Assembly: GCF_910592395.1 (NCBI RefSeq)
Contig: NC_088310.1
Coordinates: forward strand, 14,765,501 to 14,829,500
Length of the DNA: 64,000 bases
Direction: 5' to 3'
Source of the DNA: Lineus longissimus
Taxonomy: Eukaryota; Nemertea; Pilidiophora; Heteronemertea; Lineidae
Shown in pieces: positions 34,553-46,781 of the stretch. A model generated the notes under the pieces. The model searched no databases. It had not been told where the DNA came from and was given only the letters and a program-made list of their open reading frames with translations. Within the stretch, counting starts at the first letter, position 1. Each line of letters begins with the position of its first letter. The translations under genes and the position numbers were made by a program.

Positions 34553-35294
34553 ATTAAGCCCCCCTTTTTCGGAGGGGCTCTTAAGATACACGCGTGTGCG
34601 AGAGTATAATGACGAGAGTAACTTGCATAAGCTACACACAATTTTTTTTGGTTTTCAAAATGGCGCTGAATTAATAACTCAGACCAGTTGTAACAGGTTA
34701 AAGAACATCTGATTAACTGACTTAAAACTGAATAACTCCCTAAAATATTAATTTAAATTTTCATGGGAATTCGCTACATATGCTTAAGAAATTGGCCAAT
34801 TATATTTATATTTTTATTAGGGAAATATTCCGTCCTAAATAATGACAGAAAAGGGTGGTTTATTTCAATTTTGTGTCGACATGGTCGAGGTCACGTGACA
34901 TAAACAAAACAATCAAACGCACACGTCCAAAAAAGGCACATTAAGAAAAACAAATACATTTTTCCTGCTTAAAACCACACTGATGACGAAGTTATATTGG
35001 TCTACTGCCCAAATCTGAAGTATCAAAATGAATCACAAACTAGAACTAGTTCTATTTAGCTAGAGTTTCGTGAAAAATTCAGGTGAGCGACATTCTGCAC
35101 CCTAGCGGCCAATAATTAAACTACTTTCAGCCGCCTGCTCCGGTCTCGTTAGGGAGTTTTTCCCAAATGTACGCGATGATGACGTGCCCCATTAATAACA
35201 GGACGTAACATCTATTTTACAATGCGTTTCCAAAGTGAATGCATGAGGACAACCCATTTGTGTCGTATATCACTGGAAACGCCCGATTCCCCTG
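34553..35294 (+). repeat. Tandem-duplicated segment, second (empty) copy
   Basis: Intact 742-bp copy of the segment at 32018-34352, lacking both insertions. It serves as the empty-site control for two mobile elements. No coding content recognised. Confidence 0.85.
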
Positions 35295-35773
35295 ATTCTG
35301 CAGGATGTTAAATCGGGCATTTTATTTCTTTAAATAAATCATAAGTGTCGCTTTTGCTCCTAGCTCTGTTCACCATCCCAAATGGCAATATTGCCAATTG
35401 GGCCGGACAATCACGAAAACCCCCAAATATTATACATTTCTTCCTGAATAATTCTTACAGTGACCATTCCCCCCTTAAAGGCAGTTGCTTACACTACACA
35501 ACAATAAAAAAATCATATTTTTGACACTACAATGCCCTTTGATTAGTTATGTACTGATGGAACCGTGGCACGTTTCTTAACCTCTTAATCTCATTTGACC
35601 TCCTTTTCAAGGTCGAATTTCTAGAGATGAAAAACAATATAAAAGAAAGAAAGAAGTGCACATAGGTCGAGGAAAACCCTGAATGAAAATGAGAAATTTA
35701 TTTCAGCCATCGTTTTAGGTGCTAATTTCATGACTTCTTGTAGAATTGCTGTTATTATGTGTCTGTGCAAATT

Positions 35774-36242
35774 TATCTTTACAGATGCTTCAAACCCTCT
35801 CCGCAATTGCAACTGAAGAATCTTGAATGACTTGCAAGGGTATGTATACCATAAGGTTATGACATGCCCAATCGGAACTTTTTCATGGTGTCCATTTCTT
35901 AGTCAGAACAGAAGAATCTCATCAATCTGGTTCTGAGTCAGGAGGCCATGTTGGAAGCTGTGATGCAATGTGATTCGTTCCTCATGTGGATATACCATGA
36001 ACTAGCCCACGTTTATTTCCATAAATACAAAGGAATAAGGTCAACCTCTGCCAAAGGAAGGCAAATAATTTAAAAATTGAGAGATGTAATTCAACCATAA
36101 TTTTTAGGAATTTAGTGTATGTACTGATTATACAGTACTAGTTGTGCTGTAATTACACATTTGTGCCAATTTGTAATTTCAGATGACACAACCTTGCCAG
36201 CAATTGCATATGAAGATTCTTGTTTGATTTCCAAGAAGAAGG
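35774..36242 (+). other. Two exon-like segments, possible decayed exon duplication
   Basis: Two 55-60 bp blocks follow pyrimidine/AG acceptors (TTATCTTTACAG to 35784; TTTGTAATTTCAG to 36182). They resemble each other: GCAATTGCAACTGAAGAATCTTG versus GCAATTGCATATGAAGATTCTTG. Each is followed by an AAG|GGTA-like donor. The second reads DDTTLPAIAYEDSC in one frame; the first has a stop in the equivalent place. They could be tandem exons of an unknown gene or a small duplicated repeat. Confidence 0.3.
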
Positions 36243-36720
36243 GTAGTTATACTTGTCTGACTGGTCAATAGAGGTGCCACTGTCAAATCTGTGTTATCGT
36301 TGGTAAAATAAACATGTAACTTGAGGACCCCACAGGGCCTCAAGAGAGTGAAAAAAATTACAGACTAAAAATCTGCGAGATATAGAAAAAGAATGAAACA
36401 ATTTATTTTGGCGTAAAGAATGCACATTACGAAACACATATAACTGTTATCCCCATTGCAACTTTATTATGTTAACTCTTCTAGAGATCAAAGATATTAA
36501 AACTTTCAACTTATTTATATTTTGCATATTCAAAATAAAACATTTTTACCCCAAGAAATGTTTATAAAATGCAGTAATATATTCGTTGCATACATCATAT
36601 AGCCATTACTAAATCATATTTTGGTCATGTAATTAAAAGAAAATTAAATGAATTGACGGTGACACTTCTATCTGCAAATCGGGCTGTTATTCAAAAGTTG
36701 TAACCATAGTGAGATGTTGT

Positions 36721-36965
36721 GTTTGCGTGCGTGTGTGTGTGTGTGCGTGTGCGTGGGGGTGTCTGTGTGAGATGGGGTTGAAAAAGGGTGTGAGAGGTCT
36801 TGGGGGAGGAGGGGCTCTAGTCGCTGTAGTGAGTGCTGGAAGTGTGACTGATCAATGTTGTGCTAGTTTTGTAGCTATTGTTGTTAATCTAGTTAAGAGC
36901 AGTTATCATAGTTATCTAGCTAGTATAGTTGTTAGAGTAGTTATCGTAGTTATCCAGCTAGTATA
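36721..36965 (+). repeat. GT microsatellite and 36-bp tandem duplication
   Basis: A GT/GC-GT run spans 36723-36760. Further on, TAGTTATC(A/G)TAGTTATC(T/C)AGCTAGTATAGTTGTTA is present twice at about 36895-36965. The open frame across the run is a microsatellite product. Confidence 0.75.
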
Positions 36966-37959
36966 GTTGTTATTCGTGTTTCCTGCTTATCATCTTTTTT
37001 AACCTATTCAGCTTTCAGTTGTCCAGGCCAGGCCAGGTGACCAATGACGATGATAGATCGGGTTCGATTCAAGCTGTACGCTTGGTGTATTTGGTTATCG
37101 TGACTGGCGACTTGAGTCTATCTCATCTCATGTCCAAAGCACGGTGGCTGGGTCCCAGGCATGCTTGCCACTTTGTTCCACGGTCCTCATCTAAGTTTCG
37201 ACGGTGATGACATGGACTTAGGTTCAAGGAACGTGTTCCCCTTGAGTCATTGTGGTTGATTGATCGGGGCAATAAACAGTTGCGTGTCGCAAGTCATTCA
37301 CAATATCCCCTTGTTTTAGAGTGTTGATGGGATAAGTCTTACGACTGTTAACAATAGTAAGCAATAGCCGGCCGGCAACCCCCTACCTGATATCGAGGGG
37401 GATGGAATGACTGGGGTTATATGCCTGTTGTTTAACCTACGGAATTTCGTCGGACGAAATGTCAAGCGTGTCCGTGTGGTACTTGTGCTAAACCAGTTTA
37501 GTACTAATGACGAAGACATTGGGCTCTTTGAATAACAACATGGTTCTTGACCTTGTGCCTCACAAAGCTAATAATATACACCCCCTGAAATTGACAAGAC
37601 GGCGATAAAGAAGGAGAGTCGACCTTCAACTCGTCAGCCGAGAAGACACTAAATGGACCCCGAGAAGATGTTGCTGCCAATGTTGGAGCCATACAGGGTA
37701 AGCATCACTTAGTCCTCAGTTACATCTGGATTAAAAGAAACATTACAAAGTATCACTCTGACTTTTCAAATCGAATTGCATGCGCATTAGGCCAAGTGTG
37801 GTGCAGTCATTTCGAAAGTGGTGTAGCCAATTCGTGTTACGGAGAGGGCTCTCTGGAAAACAGTTTTTAATCGGATTCAGTGTACTGTGAACGCATCATG
37901 CAGTAGAAACTCTCAGAAATTAGATAAACCCCTCAACAAAAAATATGATTCTTTTAAGG

Positions 37960-38100
37960 CAGCCGGAGCCAACATTGTACAAGGGCCACAAGGAAAAGGG
38001 ACACAAGGACAAGGGGCACAAGAACAAGGGACACAAGAACAAGGGACACTAGAACAAGGGAAACAAGGACAAGGGACACAAAAGACGATGTTGCAGTCTA
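37960..38100 (+). repeat. 15-bp minisatellite, potentially coding Gly-Thr-Gln-Glu-Gln
   Basis: About seven 15-bp units close to CAAGAACAAGGGACA lie in an open frame of 94 codons (37887-38171), giving pentapeptides of the GTQEQ kind. The preceding AACATTGTACAAGGG and following CAGGTGAGCATCACTTAG resemble 37665-37712, so a larger segment may be duplicated. The gene context is unclear and the frame may be fortuitous. Confidence 0.4.
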
Positions 38101-38849
38101 CAGGTGAGCATCACTTAGGCCTGGTTAATATTATATCTCCTCATGAGACAAACTTTCCAACCAGTCGTTAAGGAGAGAAAAAAAATCATTTCTCCGCAAC
38201 CTGCACACCAAGTCATGAACTTTTATCCCCGCGTGAGACCACCTAAACGAGAGTGCTCAAGTAACAGCCAAATGGGCATCTTGATGAGTTGGACAAATAA
38301 TGAGTTGCATTATATGTATGGTTGTCAGCAATATCAGACATAAGCATGGCTATAAAAAGGAGGGTTTAAAGGAGGATGCAAGCATTAGTAACTTTAGTCT
38401 TTTATTCAAAATCCTCACTTACATTGTCACTAGATGCTTGCAGTGACATCGTGGTCATTGTTATGTTATCAGTCAAAACCAAACAAACGTTGAGCGTTCT
38501 AACTTTTATAGAGGTAGCCAACTTGAGAATTATCTTTGTAGAACAATGTTGGTTTTAAAGCTGAAATTTCGATCTCAACATTGACGACCAAAGAATAGGA
38601 GTCAATCAAAGAAAAAAGAAGAAGAACTTGAAGGGCGTCATTGAAATTAATGTCAACTTTTACTTGGGAATCATCCCAAATAGACTGAAGCCAAAAGAAT
38701 TTTTTCTTTCCTGTGAACCCTCTACCCCCTTATTATTACTAAAAACTGAAGACCGTCTTCAAAAAATGAAATTGGCCAGGAATCATGACGATTTATGCCT
38801 GCCAAAGAGTGTGGCTGATCAGCATTTTTCCTCAAGAAAATAACGTTAA

Positions 38850-39184
38850 AGCGAACTGGAACCGCCGAGCCAGTTCGTATGACCTCGTTTTCATTTCCCG
38901 CGTATCGGGTGATCAGAACGAGGCATGAATGAAACATGGCGCCTAGCTGTCAATCATTGAGTGACGTCACTACTATGGAATTTACTACGAAAACTCATGA
39001 ATGAAAGAGCGCATGACTCACGTGATTCTCACATGATTCTCAATAATAACAAATTGAACTGCGCATGCTCGGGCACTGGGGGCGGAGCTACAAATCTGAA
39101 CTCGAATATGAAGTTGGAAGTTCGACTTTCTCGGGCGGTGAAAGTCGAAAAGTTGAATAAATCGCTCGGCGGTTCCAGTTTGCT
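38850..39184. mobile_element. TTAA-flanked 335-bp miniature element
   Basis: AGCGAACTGGAACCGCCGAG and its inverse (ending CCAGTTTGCT) are bracketed by TTAA at 38846-38849 and 39185-39188. TTAA targets fit piggyBac or Kolobok; the ends lack the CCC of piggyBac. The right flank (39200-39235) carries the inverse of the AGGTCA-repeat 3' end. Confidence 0.8.
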
Positions 39185-41650
39185 TTAACCAAAGACGCTT
39201 TAGAAAATGAAACGGCCAGGGCCATTGTGCTGACCTGTCGACATGGAACAAAATGGACTCGTACATGATGGGTGCTTTGACTTCATTGATGATTTTTTAA
39301 CCTTTGCCCTCTGGTGGCCACATTTGGAATCAAATCTGGACTATAGTTGGTCATTTGAGACAAGACCACTAATGAATATTCATAGGTTGGAGGGTCCAGG
39401 CCTATCTATTAGACGAGTGCATGTTTTTTACTCTCAAGTACATATTTGGAGAGGTATTGAAAAAATATTTGTTGTGGCAAGTCTACAGATATAAAGAAAT
39501 TATTTGATGAAAAAATTAATTTCGAATTTTGCTAATTGGGTAATAGGGGGCGTGTTTTGAGTTTTTCCTGCCAGTTGGCTGAAAAGAGTGGAAATATCAA
39601 AGTCTGTCTAATTTGTCGATTATAAAAAAATTTCCGTGGTCAATCACCAATTTAAATCGCACCAGTTACTCGCAAGACTAACCCGTATATCATATCCGAA
39701 TTTCAGTTTCACTAGTTGACGCATTCTTTGATGCGTCGGGGTCAAACATTGACAATTTAACTGCTAAAAGGCTTAAAAAATCAATTGTGGTCTTGTCTCA
39801 TTTGGGTCGGAATTGCCAAGAGGCACCTTTTCCCCTTAGTAATTAATACGCTGAATACGCTGAATAAAAATAGCCCTCTCCACATCGAACTTTGGTTAAG
39901 AGATGTGCTGTAGTGACATTCATTGACAACAGGGACATAAAGAGCCCAAACTGATGCCAGTGCATAAGATTAAAATTGCAACATTGTTGATATCTCGAGA
40001 TGTTGAAGTTGAAGTCCTGATGAAAAAAATCTCCCCAAATGAACAAAAAATATTTAGTTTCTTTTGGCTTCAATCTATGTATAGATTACCCTGTATTGAA
40101 TCAATGTTTTTACTGTTTTCTAGGCTATGCAGATGACTGGAGATGATGGCTGTTGAGTTAACCCAATGACTTTCACCATGATCTACGATGCGTACTGAAG
40201 CAAGAACGACTCTCAAAGACCCAGAAAACAACAGATGCCAACACTTCGCCCCATGATAAGATGCCTTCATACCCATCCATCGACAATTTGGGCAAGACAG
40301 CCTAATTGACCTTCATGGGGATCTTCCTGGCAGATGTTGTATGAGGAAGGATTCAATGTGTATACAGTACGATAAAGTGGTGTACTTAAAATTCAATATT
40401 ATGATTCGCCCTAAAGCTGTTTACCAGTAAAAAGATACTTCCTTTGCTCTGGGCTGTGTTTAATGGAATTCTGAAGATTGCATCTGAAAAAAAGGCTGAG
40501 CTAATCTTCATTGCATTCCTGCAGTTAGGCACTACTGAACTAAAACGTCTTGAAAAAGCGTGGTCATAAATGTCTTTGGACAGACAAGCAGTAATTCTAT
40601 CAAAATGGCTCAAGACTTTAATCTTGGTAAACAATGGATTGACCTTGATATTTTGTTTTCCAGCCATGCTTGGATGAGGGACTGAGAGTCGGGTAGATTC
40701 AATGGATGGAATCGTCTCGCTCAGGGATATCGGCGGTGGACACTTACATTGTGTGTCATTCGAATAGACTTTAATGACAATCGAAATGATGCTCTAAGGG
40801 GACTCTGATGACTCTAAGGACATAGAGCCCTTCTTGTTACGTAGTGTGATGCCATATCCAGCAGCCACCATTGAGCCAGCTCATCTGTTACATATGGATG
40901 GATGCCATCTCAAACGGTAATAATATAAAAAAATCAATTTCTAATTTCTATGTCATTGCTTTGGTGTAGGCTTAAGCCTTATTTAGGGATTGTGAACAAT
41001 TAAAAACATTGTAAAAGAGAAAGCTTTCGATTGATCAGACCTCTGATATGGAGAAGTTTGCAGCTTATATATGACCTCAAGGAGGGACAGATTTGTGTCT
41101 GTTGTTGATCTTAGCAGTGCTGAGAGTCCTGATGATATTTTTGGAAAGCTCACCTTACTTGTAAAAATTACCAGAAATTTGAGAATTTGAAGTAATTTGC
41201 TCCCTCCTTACTTAGAAGTTTTCTCAACCTCTTCAGTGTTGTATATGATCCCTTATGATCTTAAGAAATGTAGAAAAAACAATCCACCTTCCCCGGAGCA
41301 TTTTTGATTGTCTGCTGACCGGTGAACCTGCCTCTGCCAACAATGAGAGGATAAGGGATCCTTCCGCTCACACGATAACGATAGCACTATTTTTAAAGTT
41401 ATCGTACCAAATAATGTATTTCTGGTTTAGAACACACACGCTATTTCATCGCCAATGTTATTTTTGACTAGCCTAACCACCAAATATCTATACGGTGAGC
41501 CTACCGTTTCATTATAGGCCCCAGATCCCGTCTGGGGACTATATTGATATCACTGGAATTCTCGAAACTGTTATTTTCTTCCACCAACCCATTTATTGTG
41601 GTAGTCCAGCAAAACGGCTGAATAAACCAGAAATCAATCACCCTTACACC
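39185..41650. other. No gene recognised
   Basis: Sequence with scattered short open frames that show no family features or convincing splice sites. Confidence 0.4.
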
Positions 41651-41653
41651 ACC

Positions 41654-41986
41654 AAACCCAATTCCATCTATGGACTATCGCAAAAGTATTTTTAAAATCC
41701 TGAGTATTTCGATACTTTTGAAGCATTTTTTGCTGAGATATCGTCTGATCGTCTTCTCCCAACATGCCGAAGCCGCGATTCAATCTGACATGCGCTGTGA
41801 CATGCACAGAGGCGAGACGCTGATACATTAGCATAAGCTCCGCCCCGTCATAATGACGTCATTATTCTCAGGAGTTGGTCGAGCGATGGGACGATGGAGG
41901 TATTATAAAGAAACCCAATTCGATTCATGGACTATCGCAAAACGATTTTTCAAAACTCAGAATATTTCGATGCTTTAGATGCGTTT
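41654..41986 (+). repeat. 75-bp direct repeat pair
   Basis: ACCCAATTC...GGACTATCGCAAAA...ATTTCGAT occurs at about 41655-41730 and 41911-41986, diverged. The second copy is the insertion site of hairpin element copy C. Confidence 0.7.
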
Positions 41987-42342
41987 TTATGACACTAGCT
42001 CCTCCCTCTGGGAGCTGGAGTCAGTATTGTTTTCGCTCAGGTTTCTCGTACAATCACGTGACCTCTCCAACACTCGATAATGCACTCTTTTCGTCCACGT
42101 TTTAGGCCAATCTTCGGCATGAACATGAAATCAGTACTTAACCCAATAGAGCCACCTATTTTTTTTGCACTTTCCATCTATAACCACCTATTTTTTTAAG
42201 GGTTTCACAAATTCAGACATGAATTTTTAAAATGATTTTTATGTATTGTTCGACTTCAAAACCATATATTACAAGTTATATTTATATGAAAGGTCATGAA
42301 CTAAAGAATTAAGATTTTCAAACATTTTGGTGCGGGGGGGTC

Positions 42343-42406
42343 ATTTTTAGCTCACCTCTTAGCAGAGGTGAGCTTATCCCATACCTTGGCGTCCGTCGTC
42401 CGTCGT

Positions 42407-42462
<56 letters not shown>

Positions 42463-43513
42463 GTCGTCGTCCGTCGTCCGTTAGCAGGGCACGTTTCGTA
42501 ACTGTTAGAGCTATTGAGTTGAAACTTGGTACACATGTACCCTTATGTAATGACACCTTGGAGACCAAGTTTCGGTTTGATTCGTTTCATGGTTTGGCCA
42601 CCAGGGGGCTAAACGTTAAAAGTGAAAATATGCAATATCTCCCTTAATAGTAGTCGGGAAATTTTGAAAAAAATATGGTAGGTACTTCTAGCAAAGGTGC
42701 ATCATATATCCTCCGGGTTTTTGATTTGACCTCCTTTTCAAGGTCACAGAGGTCAAATGGTATAAATTGGCCGTTAGGATGTAACGATGGCACGTTTCTA
42801 AACTGCAATGACTATTGATACCAAATTTGGTACACATTTACCCCTTAGTCAGGTGATCTCAGGGACCCAAGTTTGGTCCAATATGATTCACCACTTGACC
42901 ACCAGGGGGCAAAATCCAAAAACCTTAAAAATGTGATTATTCCTTAACTTCTTGCCCGATTGCCACCAATTTGATATCATGGGTACATCTAACCACCATA
43001 CAGTATATGTCACACAGGTTTTTAATTTGACCTTCTTGTCAAGGTCACAGAGGTCAAATGGCGTAAATTCGCCGTCAGGCCGTAACTATGGCACGTTTCT
43101 TAACTGCAATGACTATTGATCACAAATTAAGTACACATGTACCCCTTGGTCAGGTGATCTTAGGTACCGAAGTTTGGTGCGATCTGATTTGCCATTTGGC
43201 CTCCAGGGAGGGGGCCAAATCCTAAATTCTTCAAAATGCCATTATTCCTAGTAATGACTTGCCCGATTGGCACCAATTTTATATCATAGGTACATCTAAT
43301 TCTAACAACCATTCAATGTGTCACCCGGGTCTTCTTTGATTTGACCTACTTTTCAAGGTCACAGAGGTCGAATGTACTGTAAATTGGCCATTTTGGGGAA
43401 ATTGTAATTGCTTGGACCTACATCAAACCTAACACTACATGACACAATACCATGCTCTTTATCCATCTTTCCTCCACATGAGGTGAGCACAATGGCCCTG
43501 GCCATTTCATTTC
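42343..43513 (+). repeat. GCTCACCTC repeat with AGGTCA modules, copy 2
   Basis: Nearly identical to 23749-24881, the main difference being a longer CGT microsatellite (42391-42482). Perfect AGGTCA-cag-AGGTCA lies at 42741-42755 and 43042-43056, with a variant at 43356-43370. It ends AGGTGAGCACAATGGCCCTG, GCCATTTCATTT. Confidence 0.88.
42391..42482 (+). repeat. CGT/CCGTCGT microsatellite
   Basis: An uninterrupted run of GTC/CGT triplets with one T substitution, bordered by GTCCGTCGTCC on both sides. It accounts for the length difference between the two GCTCACCTC copies. Confidence 0.95.
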
Positions 43514-43784
43514 GTGACCTTTGACCTTGACCTTTTGACCTTTGATGAAAAATCCTCTTTTCAGCCACATTCAAACTGCATAAATGTGTAACTGTTGTCA
43601 GTGTTACCTTGTGACCTGAATAAAATAAGAGGAAACATAGCTGATAGATGCTTTGAATGAACACCCGAGGCATAAAACATCTCCCAAACCATACCTCGAT
43701 CACACGTGCATCTGTTATTGTTTACATTGGTGCCATGGTAATGCAAACAATGAAATCAGCTGATTATTGTGATGCAAATCTCAC

Positions 43785-43904
43785 CGATTCTACTGTGATG
43801 TGGACATCGATGTCCGACTCTCCATCATCGAGGGGTCCTGAATCATCTCCTGAATCGTCAAATTCATTCAGTATTTCCTCCAAACGACGCAAATTCTTGG
43901 CCAT
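43785..43904 (-). pseudogene. First-exon remnant of piggyBac-like transposase
   Basis: From ATG at 43904, the minus strand encodes 40 residues: a short basic-amphipathic start (MAKNLRRLEEI) followed by the acidic tract NEFDDSGDDSGPLDDGESDID. It then meets GTGAGA at 43784, a possible splice donor, after which the frame stops. Acidic N-termini are usual in piggyBac transposases and the position, reading inward from the right end, fits. The catalytic part is gone. A plus-strand frame of 120 codons over the same bases looks spurious by comparison. Confidence 0.55.
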
Positions 43905-44617
43905 TTCAGAGAACTCTCAATCAATACATGCAATATCGGTGTTGTTACACAAAAACAGAAGGAGGAGCCCGCCTCGCAATTTGGGGATTCCCCATGTGAT
44001 TCCGCGAAACCTAGAATAGGAACGTGCATATAATATTCCATATTTGGATACCTGAGGGCATTCCCTTGATGATATGAATATGATGACATAGCCGGAGATT
44101 CCCAAGTGGGGTTTTCCAGCGGTTTTAAAGGACATCGTCGATATGGCGGTTCAGGGTGGACGTGGCGGCTCGTAGCAAGGCGGTTCAGGGCGGCAGTGGC
44201 TCTATTGGGTTAAATCAGATGTTTCTCTCTCCTTGAAAACATTCCTGGGTAAAATCCATTGAGATTAGCCGAGTTAATCTACTTTTTCCGTGCTTAAAAT
44301 CTCTGCCGCTGAATTCTATAAATATACTCATCAAAGAAAGTTAAGGACCACTTTTTATTTTTAACATATTTTTTTACAGCACATATTAAGGACCAGAAAA
44401 TTCCTAAATATGAATGTCCTGTATGCCCTCCGAGACACAGTAATCAATTTCACATGTGGTTTGTTCCAGTTGTTGCATAACTTCTTTCTAAACTTGTCAC
44501 AACCTGAAAATGGGTGTTTTTGGTGTGTCAGCTGACCACATAAAGTGGTACAAAAGTCCATGCAAGTGCTTTTCCTTGCATTTCCCACCAAGCTCAGGCA
44601 GCATTCTGACAAGAGAG

Positions 44618-45651
44618 ATGCCTAGGTGCCACTTGAGTGAAGTTGAGGTTGCACGAGCCATAGGGATGCTGGAAGCTGGCTTCAGTCAGCGACGAGTAGC
44701 TGAGATGATGGGTGTGTCTCACAGTGTCATCAGTCGTGCTAACCAACGACACCGGGAGACAGGGCGATACTCAGAGAAACCTCGTACTGGCCGCCCATCA
44801 GCAACAACTGCGAGGGATGACCGCTACTTAGTGACTATTTGTCGTCGCAACCGCTTCAGTAGTGCTTGCAGACTCAATAACCAATTCACTGCTGCAACTG
44901 GGGTGACTGTTTCAAATCAAACCATCCGTAACCGACTTCACAGAGCCGACATCCATGCCAGGAGGCCACTGCAATGCATCCCATTTTAAAACCCCTGCTC
45001 ACAGAAGAATCCGTCTCAATTTGGCTCGTGATCATGTGGGATGGACCCACCAGCAATGGCGCCGTGTTCTGTTCTCAGATGAGAGCAGATTCAGCCTGGA
45101 CCACAATGATGGACGTGTTAGAGTCTGGAGACAACAGGGAGAGATATTTTGCAGATGGCTGCATCGCTGAACATGACCGCTATGGTGGAGGCAGCATCAT
45201 GGTGTGGGGTGGAATCAGCTACGGTCAACGCACTCGCCTCTATGTGGTCCCAGGGGGAGCAATTACAGGTGTGAGGTACAGAGATGAAATCGTGGAACCT
45301 TTTGTGGTTCCATTTGCAGAAAACGCTGGGGAAAATTTCATTTTCGTGGACGACAACGCCCGTCCCCACACAGCGAGGGTGGTGACACAGTACCTGGCAG
45401 ATCATGGAATTGAGCGTATGGACTGGCCAGCGAAATCCCCACACTTTAATCCGATAGAACATGTCTGGGAAATGATGGGAAGAAGTATTGGAACGCTTGA
45501 GGTGCAGCCAAATGGGTTGCAGCAGCTTGGTGTGGCCTTGGAGGCTGCATGGGATGCAATTGATGTCAGGGATGTTAATCGTCTGATAAACTCAATGAGA
45601 CAGCGGTGTCAGGCTGTTATTGCAGCAGGGGGAGGCCATACTCGCTACTGA
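44618..45651 (+). pseudogene. Tc1-family DD34E transposase, two frameshifts
   Basis: The start MPRCHLSEVEVARAIGMLEA opens a paired-like helix-turn-helix domain (FSQRRVAEMMGVSHSVISR) followed by GRPSATT. The frame changes once near 44955-44985 and again near 45120-45145. The catalytic triad remains readable: first Asp in LFSDESRF, second in VDDNARPH, and Glu in FNPIEHVWE, 34 residues after the second Asp, hence DD34E as in Tc1. The stop is TGA at 45649-45651. It cuts and pastes DNA at TA sites when intact; this copy cannot be translated whole. Full family length (about 340 residues) is present, so it died recently relative to its neighbours. Confidence 0.93.
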
Positions 45652-45844
45652 CCATGCTGACATTGATGACAAGACATTTAGGCTAAAATTGTGAAAAAGT
45701 TGACACACCAAAACACCCATTTTCAGGTTGTGACAAGTTTAGAAAGAAGTTATGCAACAACTGGAACAAACCACATGTGAAATTGATTACTGTGTCTAGG
45801 AGGTCATACAGGACATTCATATTTAGGCATTTTGTGGTCCTTAG

Positions 45845-46781
45845 AGGCCATAACTCAAGGTATTTTGCCATTTCCTGCTGTAAGACGTTTTCAAAAGTGC
45901 ACCTAACAATTTATATAATACAGAAAACCCCATGCAATTTGCTCCATCCATTTTGAAGATATAGCCTTTCAGGTGTTTGACAACTAGATCACCTAATCAG
46001 GCTAGCAACTGGCTTGTTAGAGCCAGGCGGCGGGTTCACCAAAATTGTGATGTAGATCAGGCTCATTGCCCTACTTGGGAGGACACATATAAATTAATGC
46101 TCTTAAAATTGATATATGAAGTCTGTTTTTCATTGACATTTTCAATGTTCAAGTATGAAAGCATACCTTTGCCCATAATAAATGAGTTTATTGTATTCCA
46201 AAAAATATTTTAATTAGATATTTTAATTTTCTTTAGAAAACCGGTTATATTTATTTTAGAAGTCAACTCTCACATCTAGAAAGTGTTATTTGAGCTAATT
46301 CATGAAGTGGGGAAACAAAATCAATGCCAAAAAAAACATAGGCCCCACAAATATGGTCCAATTAGGTTTTCTAGACAATTTAGGCAAATTTATAGAACTT
46401 AATTGATTTTTCAAATTCGATTCTTTTTACAGAAAATTGCATCAAATACATCAATTTATACAATACTTAAACTATCATAATGTATTTCTAATTTAAAGCT
46501 TCGATATACCTTATAATAAGGTAAGGTAATACAGACAAATTTATACTATTTATAGTAAGAAATCCAACGTCAGCCTGATCTATGTCAGTAAACCTGCCGC
46601 CTGACTTTACTTAGAAACCTAACCAAGGCTGTTACATAACATGTAAACAAAGCCGTTAATTTGCTATATCTCTGGACTGGGTTCTTCAATTTTGATCAAA
46701 CTTGATTTAATGCGGAGCTTTAAGTCTAGTGTTTGAGGATTTGTACATGTCATGCAATCATAAAAGCATGAGTCATGGCCT
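45845..46781. mobile_element. Inverted-repeat element inside the Tc1 right TIR, TTAA-type target
   Basis: The ends AGGCCATAACTC and inverse (GAGTCATGGCCT) are flanked by TTAG (45841-45844, a mutated TTAA) and TTAA (46782-46785). The empty site ATATTAAGGACC is seen in the left TIR of the Tc1 element at about 44383-44394. Long imperfect arms share AGGCGGCGGGTT / AACCTGCCGCCT and ATGTAGATCAGGCT / AGCCTGATCTATGT. No coding region. Kolobok- or piggyBac-type by target only. Confidence 0.8.

Larger units (their letters stand above)
42142..44209 (-). mobile_element. piggyBac-like element, CCCAATAGAGCCAC ends
   Basis: The TIR is CCCAATAGAGCCAC at both ends, with TTAA at 42138-42141 and 44210-44213. 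The empty site AGTACTTAAATCAG is present in copy B at about 33557-33570. It is 2068 bp long and contains a younger AGGTCA repeat (42343-43513) and a first-exon remnant of the transposase on the minus strand (43904-43785). It is of a different family from the 710-bp elements. Confidence 0.93.

Noticed and set aside
37065-37080. tRNA gene suggested by GGGTTCGATTC
   Set aside because: Only a B-box-like word; no cloverleaf or A box at the right distance.
42318-42568. Open frames with poly-Thr or poly-Arg
   Set aside because: Translations of the CGT microsatellite inside a repeat; not genes.
43657-44019. 120-codon plus-strand frame in the piggyBac-like element
   Set aside because: The opposite strand gives a better explanation: an acidic transposase first exon with start codon and donor.
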